From NCBI RefSeq assembly GCF_002105155.1, contig NW_019028981.1, positions 186,001 to 250,000 on the forward strand: DNA of 64,000 bases, written 5' to 3'. Shown here one piece after another: positions 11,643-21,254 of the stretch. This DNA is from Lobosporangium transversale (taxonomy: Eukaryota; Mortierellomycota; Mortierellomycetes; Mortierellales; Mortierellaceae). How positions within the stretch are numbered: position 1 is the first letter of the stretch; the number at the start of each line of letters is the position of its first letter. The position numbers and the translations under genes were made by a program. Below the pieces are notes generated by a model. The model had not been told where the DNA came from. It was given only the letters and a program-made list of their open reading frames with translations, and did no database searches.

Positions 11643-11822
11643 CCGTTTCATTTGGTCGCGATACCTTATATTTTTTGAATACTTTCGAGTGTATTGGCAG
11701 CCAATTAGCTCGCTTGTTACGAGTATTGTTGCAAGTCCGTCACGTAGTGAGATGCCACCAGAACAATTCAATCATCGTTTTTAGATTAAAAATATAAGGT
11801 ATCGTGACCAAATAAAATTGGC
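11643..11822. mobile_element. MITE-like hairpin element, about 180 bp
   Basis: Two imperfect inverted arms of about 35 nt (11643-11676 and 11787-11822, core GGTCGCGATACCTTATATT versus AATATAAGGTATCGTGACC) flank about 110 bp without coding capacity. Inside the right half, about 11750-11795, the sequence GATGCCACCAGAACAATTCA resembles the 5' leader of the neighbouring intact DDE element (about 14347-14395). It may therefore be a non-autonomous relative of that family. Target duplications were not resolved. Confidence 0.55.
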
Positions 11823-11957
11823 GATAATATCAGACCACAATGTATATGTACAGTACAAAATGCAGCACAACTGTTCTGGACTTGAATTATTTACCCCAAA
11901 GAAAGTTTGTGTTACAGGTTGGCAGAACTACGTCGGAGTCAACTGTCCATTAAAATT

Positions 11958-13915
11958 TTATTTTTTGCGATAGCGTTTTCGGTTGTCAATAAGACGCTCC
12001 TCCTCAGACTCGCTATCCTCTATCACAAACATGCTTCCAGTATCTGGTGTAAGATCTACTATGTCAGAACTCAGGATAACAGCCTCTGCCCGTTCTTGAT
12101 TTACTATTCTATCGAGCTCTGTATCCCACTCACCGCTGGCGACATTGATAAAGTCACTAAGGTCCTCAACAGTCTCCTCTTCATCAAAGACCTCTTGATA
12201 AACCTCATTGTCTAACATTTCTTCTTGCACTCGGCTCCTCTCGTTGTAGTACCTCATACCAATTTTCACGGACTTCTTCCATACTCTACACGGAATCTGG
12301 GCAAACAAGCTGAGTAGTCTTTTCTTCAGCAAAAGTGATGTCACTGTCATTCTTGCTCTCGAAGCAATTATATTTTTTACGACGGCCCAGATCTTCTCAA
12401 TAGGTTGAAGCTCGCAATGGTAGGGTGGAGTTTTGAGAATTTCGTGACCGCCGTTCTCCTGGGCTATCCTGCTGATACGACTCATCAGGAACGGCGTAAA
12501 CCAACTCCATAAGCTCGTCTTTCCTCAGCGCTTTTCCATTTTCTCTTGTTGGAATTACAATGTCCTTATCCGCGAGCCACTCTCTAATAGTTTTTACAGT
12601 GTCGCTCTTGGTTGGCTTCTTGTTTTTCTTATGAAAATGGTACGAAGCGCCGTCAAGGTGGATTTGGCAAGGTCCAAGCCCCATCTCGTTGAGATTCTTA
12701 CAAAGTCGCTCAAAGATACTGTCAAATAGAGTGGCGTTGAAGTTCCCGTGATAGTCATGATCTGTTGCTATAACGCCTGCTTGCTTGATTTCTTCCGGCA
12801 CATCAACCCATAGCTCAGCCTCCTGTTCTTGAGCTTTCTTTGATTGAGTTTTTGCTCCTTTAGATGGCCAGACATACACGCTGTCCTTGACGAATTTGCC
12901 CTCAACTTTTTTCTTGGCCTCACGTAGTAAACAACGAACGCCACAAATGTTACCATTATTGGTTTCCTTCCTGATTCATTAACGGCGCCGCTACCACTTT
13001 GAACCCAACGTCTTGCTGCAGCATGATCAATGTGGCAGTAAGACCCGTCTAAGAAGACCTCTGGCATTATTGGCACCCAGTTGCCGTCTACAAACCTCAG
13101 ATTCTTGAGGCGGCGCTTGAGATAGGTTATTCGGAACGCGACATTTTCCTTGGAATCGTGCAAGAAGTTCTGTCGGATCCCTTTTCCCCAATAAAATCCC
13201 ATTTTGCGCGAAGGTCACGAGTGATTGACCTTGCTGATCTGTCGATCCCATAATCGTCCCTCAGTTGGTTTGCAATTAAAGCTGCCGAGTTAGAATCACC
13301 GCTCTTGTTTGATTCAACTATGACATTCATCAGTTTCGAGCTTAGATCTTGATCAGCTTCTTTTTTGGGGCGTCCTGTTCTCCCAGATCCTGAGGTCTCG
13401 AGGTTGCCTGTGGTTGCAAATTTGATTGCTGTCACGCAAGTATTCTTCCCCACGCCCAAAAGGTTCGATAGGTCCTTCGCTTTATCACCTGTCTTCATAA
13501 ACCACTCTTGAACTGCAGGTGGCGCCTTGCATATAGCATTATATGTACGGGCAATCATAATGTATTCGTTGCGGGTAATAGTCGCTTTATTGCGTCTAAA
13601 TGCATCAACACACTTTCTTTCCTCATCAGTCCGTTCGTTTAAGAATGGATTTAAATCCAGGGTATTAGAAGGTTTCTCGAATTGCTGATTTGAGGAAGAA
13701 GCCTTTGGCCCATTCCTAGGAGGGATGATCCATTGATACTCTGCGGGGGAGCTAGTGGGGGTGAGATCGGTTTCAGTGGGTGACTGTGGTGATCTTCGAG
13801 ATGGAGTGGAGGGTGTGCCTGAAAACATCTGATCGATAGGTCCTTCGCTATACCAACCACTCGGGCCATTATATGAGGGCAAGCGGCTGTTAATATCGAA
13901 ATTGAAGAAAGACAT
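11958..13915 (-). pseudogene. Degenerate DDE transposase, copy A
   Basis: This is the reverse-strand relative of the intact transposase at 14491-16452, recognisable along its whole length from MSFFNFDIN (start at 13915) to the C-terminal KRYRKK (stop at 11958). The reading frame is broken at least three times: after SITRDLR (near 13205), after FVVYY (near 12925), and after PDESY (near 12480). The first catalytic block reads FLDGSYCH where the intact copy has FLDESYCH. The second Asp block (HLDGASYHFH) and the Glu block (QPIEKIW) survive but in separate frames. It should not make a working transposase, though its DNA could still be mobilised if both ends persist. The 5' end lies at 14198; no matching 3' terminal repeat was found near 11900. 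Confidence 0.88.
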
Positions 13916-14172
13916 TTTGCTATATACTTGGAGGAGGAAAATGAAGCTGCGAATGTGAATGAGGCTAATAAATGATCAAGAATGCAGAATGATCTGAATG
14001 ATCTGAATGTCGTTTGCTTAAATTTCCTATTGAAAACCATAATTAAATTGATTTGGTGGCTACTGCATCTAATTCATTCTATCTATTCAAAAATATATGA
14101 AATTCTGATCTCGCACGTGAAATTTTCGCTTTCCGACCTTTAATTCAATTGAGTATTTTAAAAATATATTTG

Positions 14173-14198
14173 TTTATGACTTTTTGGCAAGGACTCTA
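14173..14198 (-). repeat. 5' terminal repeat of degenerate copy A
   Basis: On the element's own strand it begins TAGAGTCCTTGCCAAAAAGT and continues ATAAAC. It matches the terminal repeat of copy B with one change in the first 26 nt. It defines the outer edge of copy A. Confidence 0.85.
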
Positions 14199-14214
14199 GC
14201 ATGCTGGATAAACG

Positions 14215-14253
14215 TAGAGTCCTCGCCAAAAAGTCATAAACTGGATATATTTT
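14215..14253 (+). repeat. Left terminal inverted repeat of copy B
   Basis: 39 nt identical, inverted, to 16522-16560. Confidence 0.9.
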
Positions 14254-14490
14254 ACAATACTCAATTTGAATTAAAAATTTGAAAAATAAAAATTTACGTA
14301 CGAAGACAAAAATGCATATATTTTTTGAATAGAAGGAATGAATTAGATGCATGGCCACCAAACCAATTCAATCTTCGTTTTTAATTAGAAATATTAGAAT
14401 TTGCGAGAAATGGGCAACATCATTCTCAATCTCATTCTCGATCTCATCCTCATTGTCAACCTACTTTATTCGCAATCTTCAGATAGTAAA

Positions 14491-16452
14491 ATGTCTTTCC
14501 CTTTTGATATCAATAACCTACTCTCATACAACGATCTTGGTGGTTGGTATAGCGAAGGAAATATCGACCAAATGATTTCAGGCACACCCTTCACTCCGCC
14601 TCGAAGATCGCCACAACTGCCCACTGAAGCCGATCTCTCCCCTATTAGGTCTCCTACCGAATATCAATGGATTACTCCTCCCAGAAACGAGCCAAGGAGT
14701 TCTACCTCATTAGAGCAATTCGGTGAGCGTCCCAATACCCTCGATTTAAATCCATTCTTGTCAGACAAACAAACTGGAGAGAGAAAAAAGGCATTTACAC
14801 GCAGTAAAGCGTCCGTTACTAAAGACGAATACGCGATAATAGCTCATACATATAATGCTATAATGAATGCGCCACCAGCAGTCCAAGACTGGTTTAAGAA
14901 GACAGACAACAGAGCAATGGACCTTTCGATTCTGATGGGTGTAGGGAGAAACACTTGTGTGGCAGCAATTAAATATGCACAAACAGGCATCGTCGAAATG
15001 ACAGGGCGAGGAAGAACTGGACGCCCTAAAAAAGAAGCGGACAAGGATTTAAACTCGAAGGTGCTGAATATCATAGTTGAATCAAACAAGAGCGGGACTC
15101 CTAATTCTGCGGGTTTAATTGCAAACCAACTGAAAGAAGACTTTGAAATCGACAGATCAGCAAGATCAATCACTCGCGACCTCCGTAAAATGGGACTGTA
15201 TTGGGGTAAAGGGATCCGACAGAACTTTTTGCACGACTCCAAGGAGAATATTGCCTTCCGAGCTACTTACCTGAAGCGCCGTCTTAAGAATTTAAAACTA
15301 GTAGACGGCAGTTGGGTGCCTAGGACTCCAGAGGTCTTCTTGGACGAGTCTTACTGCCACATTGACCATGCTGCAGCAAGACGTTGGGTGCAAAGTGGCG
15401 GTGGTGTCATTAACGATGCAGGAAGGAAACCAATCATGGTTATATTTGCAGCCTTCATTGTATATTATGATGAAGCTGCTAAAAAGGTTGAAGGCAAATT
15501 CGTTAATGATAGCGTGTATGTTTGGCCATCAAAGGGACCAAAGCCTCAATCAAAAAAAGGCCAAGAGCAGGAGGCTGAACTGTGGGATGACGTACCTGAG
15601 GAGATCAGGAATGCAGGGGTCGTGGCAACAGATCACGATTATCATGGAAACTTCAACGCTAGTTTGTTCGATAGTATCTTTAAGCGACTTTGTGAGAATC
15701 TCAATAAGATGGGACTTGGCCCTTGTAAAATCCATCTTGATGGCGCTTCATATCACTTTCACAAGAAAAACAGGAAACCAACCAAGAGCGACACTGTGAA
15801 AACTATCAAAGAGTGGCTCACGGGCAAGGAGATTGTTATTCCAACAAGGGAAAATGGAAAAGCACTGAACAAAAACGAGCTTATGGAATTGGTTAACGCT
15901 CTTCCTGATGAGTCGTATTTCTCTATCAGTAAAATAGCCCAGGAGAATGGTGGACATGAAATCCTCAAGACTCCACCCTACCATTGCGAGCTACAACCTA
16001 TTGAGAAGATCTGGGCAGTTGTGAAAAACATAATTGCCTCGAGAGCAATGGTGACAATGACATCCATCTTGCTGAAAAAAAGGCTACTAAGCTTGTTTTC
16101 CCAGATTCCGTGTAAAGTCTTTTACTCTGTATGGAAGAAGTCTGTGAAAATTGGCATGAGATACTATAACGAGAGGAGTCATGCACAGGAAGAAATAGTC
16201 GAAGAGGTTTATCAAGAGGTTTTTGATGAAAACGAGCCTATTGTGGACCTTAGTGACACTTTCAAAGTCGACAATAGTGAGTGGGATGCAGAACTCATTA
16301 GAGTACTAAATCAAGAGCGAGCTGAAGCTGTTACCCTAGGCCCTGAGATAGTGGATCTTACGCTAGATGCTGGAAGCATGTTTAATGTGATAGAGGATAG
16401 CGAGTCTGAGGACGAGCCTCTTATCAATCGAAAACGCTCTCGTAAAAATTAA
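14491..16452 (+). CDS. DDE transposase of Tc1/IS630-like superfamily with long D-E spacing (DD87E)
   Basis: A 653-aa single-exon protein. The start at 14491 matches the start of copy A; an in-frame ATG at 14401 would add 30 residues. A Ser/Pro-rich N-terminus is followed by two helix-turn-helix regions (MGVGRNTCVAAIKYA near 150-165; DRSARSITRDLRKMG near 220-235) separated by a GRTGRPKK hook. Catalytic residues are D285 (FLDESYCH), D417 (HLDGASYHFH) and E505 (YHCELQPIEKIW). The 87-residue gap before the Glu contains a helical insert with KNELMELVNALP, much longer than the 34-41 residues of well-known Tc1/mariner groups. The C-terminal about 100 residues are acidic and end in a basic RKRSRKN, a possible nuclear signal. 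No frame breaks were seen. Confidence 0.9.
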   Translation: MSFPFDINNLLSYNDLGGWYSEGNIDQMISGTPFTPPRRSPQLPTEADLSPIRSPTEYQWITPPRNEPRSSTSLEQFGERPNTLDLNPFLSDKQTGERKKAFTRSKASVTKDEYAIIAHTYNAIMNAPPAVQDWFKKTDNRAMDLSILMGVGRNTCVAAIKYAQTGIVEMTGRGRTGRPKKEADKDLNSKVLNIIVESNKSGTPNSAGLIANQLKEDFEIDRSARSITRDLRKMGLYWGKGIRQNFLHDSKENIAFRATYLKRRLKNLKLVDGSWVPRTPEVFLDESYCHIDHAAARRWVQSGGGVINDAGRKPIMVIFAAFIVYYDEAAKKVEGKFVNDSVYVWPSKGPKPQSKKGQEQEAELWDDVPEEIRNAGVVATDHDYHGNFNASLFDSIFKRLCENLNKMGLGPCKIHLDGASYHFHKKNRKPTKSDTVKTIKEWLTGKEIVIPTRENGKALNKNELMELVNALPDESYFSISKIAQENGGHEILKTPPYHCELQPIEKIWAVVKNIIASRAMVTMTSILLKKRLLSLFSQIPCKVFYSVWKKSVKIGMRYYNERSHAQEEIVEEVYQEVFDENEPIVDLSDTFKVDNSEWDAELIRVLNQERAEAVTLGPEIVDLTLDAGSMFNVIEDSESEDEPLINRKRSRKN

Positions 16453-16521
16453 AATATTGAGTTTGTACGTATTTTTCCTGCGTCTAAAAGTGGAAGTATT
16501 CTATTCAATTTAAAAGCCTGA

Positions 16522-16560
16522 AAAATATATCCAGTTTATGACTTTTTGGCGAGGACTCTA
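16522..16560 (-). repeat. Right terminal inverted repeat of copy B
   Basis: 39 nt, the inverted partner of 14215-14253. It lies about 355 bp upstream of the ML-domain gene start. Confidence 0.9.
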
Positions 16561-16789
16561 CTAATACCTCAGGAGGATACTGTGCCCCAGGAAGAAAGGC
16601 GAGAAAGCAAACCACTTTGTGTTCTGTGTATAACTGAATGTGGTATGAATACTCTATTTGACATCAAGCAAACTTTTTAATACTCAATGTTCTTTTCAAT
16701 TCTATTCAGTGCTACTTCACCCTGGTTTATTCAACATCCTCTTTGAATATACATTATTAAAAAATAACAATAAATAAATTAAAAGCGCA

Positions 16790-16797
16790 TATAAAAA
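16790..16797 (+). promoter_or_regulatory. TATA box candidate of ML-domain gene
   Basis: TATAAAAA followed by GG, about 118 bp before the ATG at 16915. A pyrimidine-rich stretch with CTCTTCAAG lies in between, as expected for a transcription start. The site is only about 230 bp from the end of transposon copy B. Confidence 0.5.
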
Positions 16798-16914
16798 GGA
16801 TCAACGTCCCTGTTTATTTCTCACTCTATCCTCACTCATTCTTCATTTCTCTTCAAGAAGTTTCAGCAGTGCCCAACGCCAGTAGTAATCCAAAAGCCTC
16901 TATCTAGTTCAATC

Positions 16915-17460
16915 ATGAAGTTCTTTAGTGTTGCTGCCACCCTCTTCATTGCTGCTGTAGCCAATGCCCAGGTCCCTACCTTTAAGAATTGTGCCACGGG
17001 CGCCACCGACTTGACGATTAATAGCTTCAGTCTCTCTCCTTATCCTCTCTGCGTCGGCAAGGACGTTTGCGCCACCCTGTGACCCAAGGCGCCAAGCTCA
17101 ACGTCGTTGGCAAGTTCTTGAACCGTATTGTTTACACGGACGCCCACGATCTCTGTACGCTCTTGGCCGCCCAGGGACATCCTTGTCCTGTCCCTGTCAC
17201 CCTGACCTCCATCACTGCCTGCATTAAGGTCAAGGACTCTGCCCCTGCTGGCGTAAGTCCCTTTTTATTATTATTATTAATATTATTATTAATATTATTA
17301 TTATCTCCATTTTGGAAAGTTGTGCAGGTCACAAAACCTTATATTGGATATTAAATATTGTTATGAATAGATCACTGTTGCTCTTCAAGTCTCCGCCACC
17401 AATGGCAATGGTCACGTCCTCTTTTGCCAGGCTGCCAACGCTATTGCGCAGAAATGCTAA
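16915..17460 (+). pseudogene. ML-domain (NPC2/PG-PI transfer) secreted protein gene, frameshifted
   Basis: It encodes a small secreted lipid-binding protein of the ML (MD-2-related/NPC2) family. A signal peptide (MKFFSVAATLFIAAVANA) is followed by QVPTFKNCATG, PYPLCVGKDVCA, GAKLNVVGKFLNR, HDLCTLL, HPCPV, TACIKV and, in exon 2, GHVLFCQAANAIAQKC. Six or more cysteines sit in the typical places. The frame breaks near 17080: after KDVCATL comes a TGA, while the homologous sequence continues (VTQGAKLN) in the frame one base earlier. This fits one lost base or two gained. The intron 17253-17370 is in phase 0 in the second frame and contains a TTA/ATT microsatellite. Either a true null allele or a sequencing/assembly error would explain it. 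Confidence 0.75.
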
Positions 17461-18278
17461 GTCAGACGTCATAGGTTGTGCCATATTTTCGCCCCTATCG
17501 CACCAGTTGTAAATAAATTAAAATAAACAAAAAGAAAGACCGACATACTGTTAGACGTAAGTGGAGGCATTACTTTGTTAGTTTGCAGTGAATTGCAAAG
17601 CATACCAGCCTAATTGGTAGATAACCAACCTAAACTGCCAATAGGCTCGTCGATGCCAATATATGCTGTGTATAATAGTGCAAAAAAAATACCTCTGATT
17701 TGAACAGGATTATATAGTCTCTGACCTAACCATGATATTTATACTAATGGCTGCCTTAATTAAATGCACTCTACCATGCATATGCTGTGTATTGTTGTTA
17801 TTAATATTGTTTGAAGCATAGTATCGCATTATATTACCCCTCCACAGGGTCCACAGGCATTTCATGGAGTGGCGGAGGCTTATGTAATACTACCAGCTAT
17901 TCCAGCATAAATCCCAAGTATTGCTGAGTATATATTGGCTTGCAGCGCAGTGGTGTTCTTGCCCATGGGGATAATAAATACCTTCTTGACAATAGAGCGG
18001 CCAGTTCTCAAAACCATGGGCTCAGTAGTACTAGCACATTTAACAGTGCGCGTAATAGTAACTAGTAACTAGAACCTAAAGCCTTGAGACGACCAGTACT
18101 TGCAAGGCGGCATCATCAGCCTATGCAGCTAACAATATCCTAAAATGGTCATTTGAACGCGTCAATTGTGACTGCGCCAATTTAACTTATTCTGGTAAAA
18201 GCAAACATCGATATGTAGCGTCCCTTTTTTTTAAAATTCATACTAGACACCATTCCTCTTACCACACACAACTCATTC
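17461..18278. other. Intergenic region without recognisable gene
   Basis: About 800 bp between the ML-domain gene and thymidylate synthase. It has only short frames, a small direct repeat (AGTAACTAGTAACTAG near 18057-18072) and no tRNA-like cloverleaf that I could fold by eye. Confidence 0.5.
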
Positions 18279-19371
18279 ATGGTCAATTCTACATTCAATT
18301 CTTCCTTACATCCTTGGAGAACAATCGGACAGCATGAGGAATACCAATACCTCAACATGATCCGCCATGTGATGGAGCATGGTGAATTCAGAGCAGACCG
18401 AACCGGCACTGGCACACGTTCCATTTTTGCGCCTCCTTCTATGCGGTTTTCGCTTGAGAATGATATCTTTCCATTGTTGACGACCAAGCGAGTTTTCTTT
18501 CGCGCAGTTGTCGAGGAGTTGTTGTGGTTTGTGAAAGGTGATACCAACGGTCTTCATTTGTCAGAAAAGGGGATCAAGATCTGGGATGGCAATGGATCCA
18601 GAGAGTTTTTAGACAAAATTGGGCTGACAGAGCGTAAGGTCGGTGACCTGGGTCCTGTCTATGGGTTCCAGTGGAGACATTTCGGAGCCGAATACAGAGA
18701 TTGTGATACGGATTATACAGGTCAAGGAGTTGACCAATTAGCAGAGGTCATTTGGAAGATCAAGAACACGCCTACGGATCGTCGCATTATCATGAGTGCA
18801 TGGAATCCTGCCGGTAAGAAAGAAAAAGAAAAAAAGAAGAGAAAAATTCGTCAATCATTACATTAGGAATCAAACTCTGATAATTCCATCGTTCAATCTA
18901 TCTGAAATAGATCTCAAGAAAATGGCGCTGCCCCCTTGTCACATGTTCTGCCAATTTTATATCTCCACACCCACTGAAATACAGCCTCGGCCCAAACTCT
19001 CCTGCCAGCTTTACCAGCGCTCTTGTGATATGGGATTGGGCGTACCCTTCAACATCGCTTCATATGCACTCTTGACGAAAATGATCGCCTATGTTTGTGA
19101 TCTCGACTGTGGCGAATTCATTCATACCATGGGCGATACACATATTTACTTGGATCATACAGAAGCTCTCAAAGTTCAGCTCAAGCGTGAACCTAGGCCA
19201 TTCCCAAAGCTTTTCATTCGTCCTTTCCAAGATCAGGATCAGAATCAGAGCGATAAAGAGACTAAAAAAGAACCAAGAGTGATCACGACCATTGACGACT
19301 TTAGGCTAGAAGACTTTGTCTTGGAAGGCTATGATCCTCACAAGAAGATTGACATGGTTATGTCTGTATGA
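18279..19371 (+). CDS. Thymidylate synthase
   Basis: Catalyses reductive methylation of dUMP to dTMP with methylenetetrahydrofolate, the last step of de novo dTMP supply. Two exons, 18279-18813 and 18911-19371, give 331 aa. Conserved blocks are seen in order: [17 protein letters not shown] (phosphate-binding Arg, about 35-50), [58 protein letters not shown] with catalytic Cys at about 188, [23 protein letters not shown], and [12 protein letters not shown]. The intron falls between NPA and DLKK. A charged insert ([15 protein letters not shown]) before the C-terminal strand makes it slightly longer than bacterial enzymes. The C-terminus ends in V, as usual for the family's tail. It is the single-function fungal type, with no fused reductase. 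Confidence 0.96.
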
Positions 19372-19477
19372 CAAAAATAAATGCATGCACGTGACACGAG
19401 GCATAGAATTTGTTGGAGCTAAATTTCTTGCTTTCTGTTCTTTGACATCTCATTCATTCTTTATGTGAGCAACATTC

Positions 19478-21033
19478 ATGGTAAAGAAGAATCCTCTGGA
19501 CTGTTGAAAGCTCTTTGTTGCGCCAAAATGGCCCAAAAGCCTTGAGGAACATGAAGTATCCGTTACTGTAAGACGATTTTTAGGGATTGCATAGTTACTC
19601 TGTTACTCTGTATTGTACCTTGTTCCGTTAGGCGCGTATAAATCCGATTGTATTCATTCCACCAGTGGTGCTTTTGCTGGCCATTACTGGAATCCTCATC
19701 TACCGTTATCTCGACAACATTCAAGATACATATCATAGGGCTCTCTATCGATTGCGAGGCGATCAATATCTTGACGGTGCCGAAGGAGAGGAATTTCTAC
19801 ACGAGGAAGACTATGAGGTTGATGATGATAGCAACGCGGAAGAAGATAATCAATCTCAGGCGGAACCTCAGGGATCAACAACATCAGCTAGATTAAGGAT
19901 GCACCATGAAATGGTGCAGCAGATGCGGGCTCGTGCAGGGTTCGCTCCTGAGCCATTTCCTGGAGATGAGCAACAAGGAGGGACAGGGAGAGCTGAGGAA
20001 GAAGATGCCGACGATGATGGAGAAGAAGGAGTTGAGGATGAGGGCGGTGCTGGGCCCTCGACTGGCGCTGTGGCAGGGGGACGAATGAAGAAGATTGGAA
20101 AGAAAAAGGCCGAGAAATTGCAGCGCAAGGAGCAAATGCGTGCCTATCGCGAGGTAGTACATCCAACGGGGAATTTTTCTTATGATTTGCTTTTTCAAAA
20201 ACTGAACAATTTTTATTATTATTTACGGGATTTTTTATGCGATTAGTTTATGGACATGCAACGTGAGGAACGTCGTCAACAGGAAGAGATGTTTAAAATA
20301 CAAGAAGAAATGATGCAAGAAGAACGACGACGAAAGCGCCGTGAGCAGGTCGAGAAAGATAGGAGGCGGAAAGAACAGCTCAAGGAAAAAGAAGCCAAGG
20401 AAAGAGACTTGAGAATGAAACGCTTAAAATCAGAAAAGATTAAGGATGAGAAAGTTCGGCGGGAACTTCGAGCATATATACAGGTGATGAGGATTTATGA
20501 ATATAACGGATTTTTTTATCATTGAAATCTACCAACTCATTTGTTTTATTGTTATCTATCTGCTTTCCTTGTAGCGAGTCAAATCGTTTCGGCTGTCGAC
20601 GCTCGCAAAGCGGCTAGGCAGGACCGAGGCTCAGTTGCTCAAGGATTTAGCGGTAGTAGCTCAGGAAGATGAGCTGAGGGCTGTTAGTTATAATAGTAGT
20701 AGCAGCAGCAGTAGCGCAGCAGACGGGACCTCAGGGCCTCAAATCATCCTGGCACCTAATTTAACAACATCAATTTCGCTGGCGAATACTGGCATAAGCA
20801 TAAGTCCAAGCACATCGCCAATGCTAGCACAGGCTTCTACAAGCACATTTCTTCCAAAACTAAAGCGGCTATTAATTGTGTATGATGGCGAATCAGAGCA
20901 ATATGTCGTTCTTAATGAGAGTCAGCTGAATGCCTTTGCAGAAGTAGTACGGCAAAAGGGTCGTGTTGATCAACAAGAGCTGCACAAAATGAGCGAGGAT
21001 ATTCTTGCCGTTGCCACCAATAAATCAATGTGA
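19478..21033 (+). CDS. DDRGK1/UFBP1-like ER membrane protein (UFMylation factor)
   Basis: In animals and plants DDRGK1 (UFBP1) anchors the UFM1 ligase complex to the ER for ribosome UFMylation and ER-phagy. Exons 19632-20153, 20247-20483 and 20575-21033 join in phase 0. The proposed first exon is only the ATG at 19478-19480 before GTAAAG; this start is uncertain. The total is about 406 aa. Order of parts: an N-terminal membrane segment (IVFIPPVVLLLAITGILIYR), an acidic linker, a long Arg/Glu/Lys coiled coil (exon 3), then a winged-helix-like DDRGK domain in exon 4 with STLAKRLGRTEAQLLKDL, LIVYDGESEQYVVL and NAFAEVVRQKGRVDQQEL. The DDRGK motif itself is replaced by DGESEQ. The architecture and order match the family well. 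Confidence 0.82.
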
Positions 21034-21254
21034 ATAGTGCGTCAAATCAAATTGCGCCACTTCATACAACGAGGCTGTCACAGATTAATTGTTTTATTTC
21101 TTCTTATTGTGTTATTTTTGCTTCCTGTGCATCTTACTACCACAAGCTTCTGTTGACTGTTTTTTAACCTCTTTCAACTCCTCCTGCCTTAATTGCCATC
21201 CTCCTTAACACTCTATTGAATTGAAGAGTCTACATAAGCATCAGGAATTTAGAA

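Larger units (their letters stand above)
14215..16560 (+). mobile_element. Intact DDE transposon, copy B, about 2.35 kb
   Basis: Perfect 39-nt terminal inverted repeats lie at 14215-14253 and 16522-16560, beginning TAGAGTCCTCGCC and reaching GGATATATTTT. The outermost TA on each side fits a TA target duplication, which would make the element proper 14217-16558. One intact transposase gene fills the interior. Only 16 bp separate it from the 5' end of copy A, which points the other way. Confidence 0.9.

Noticed and set aside
14401-14490. Upstream in-frame start for the intact copy B transposase
   Set aside because: Copy A and the protein-like sequence both begin at the position equivalent to 14491; the 30 extra residues look like leader.
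17461-18278. Possible tRNA or small RNA gene
   Set aside because: I could not fold a cloverleaf or find A and B box promoter sequences.
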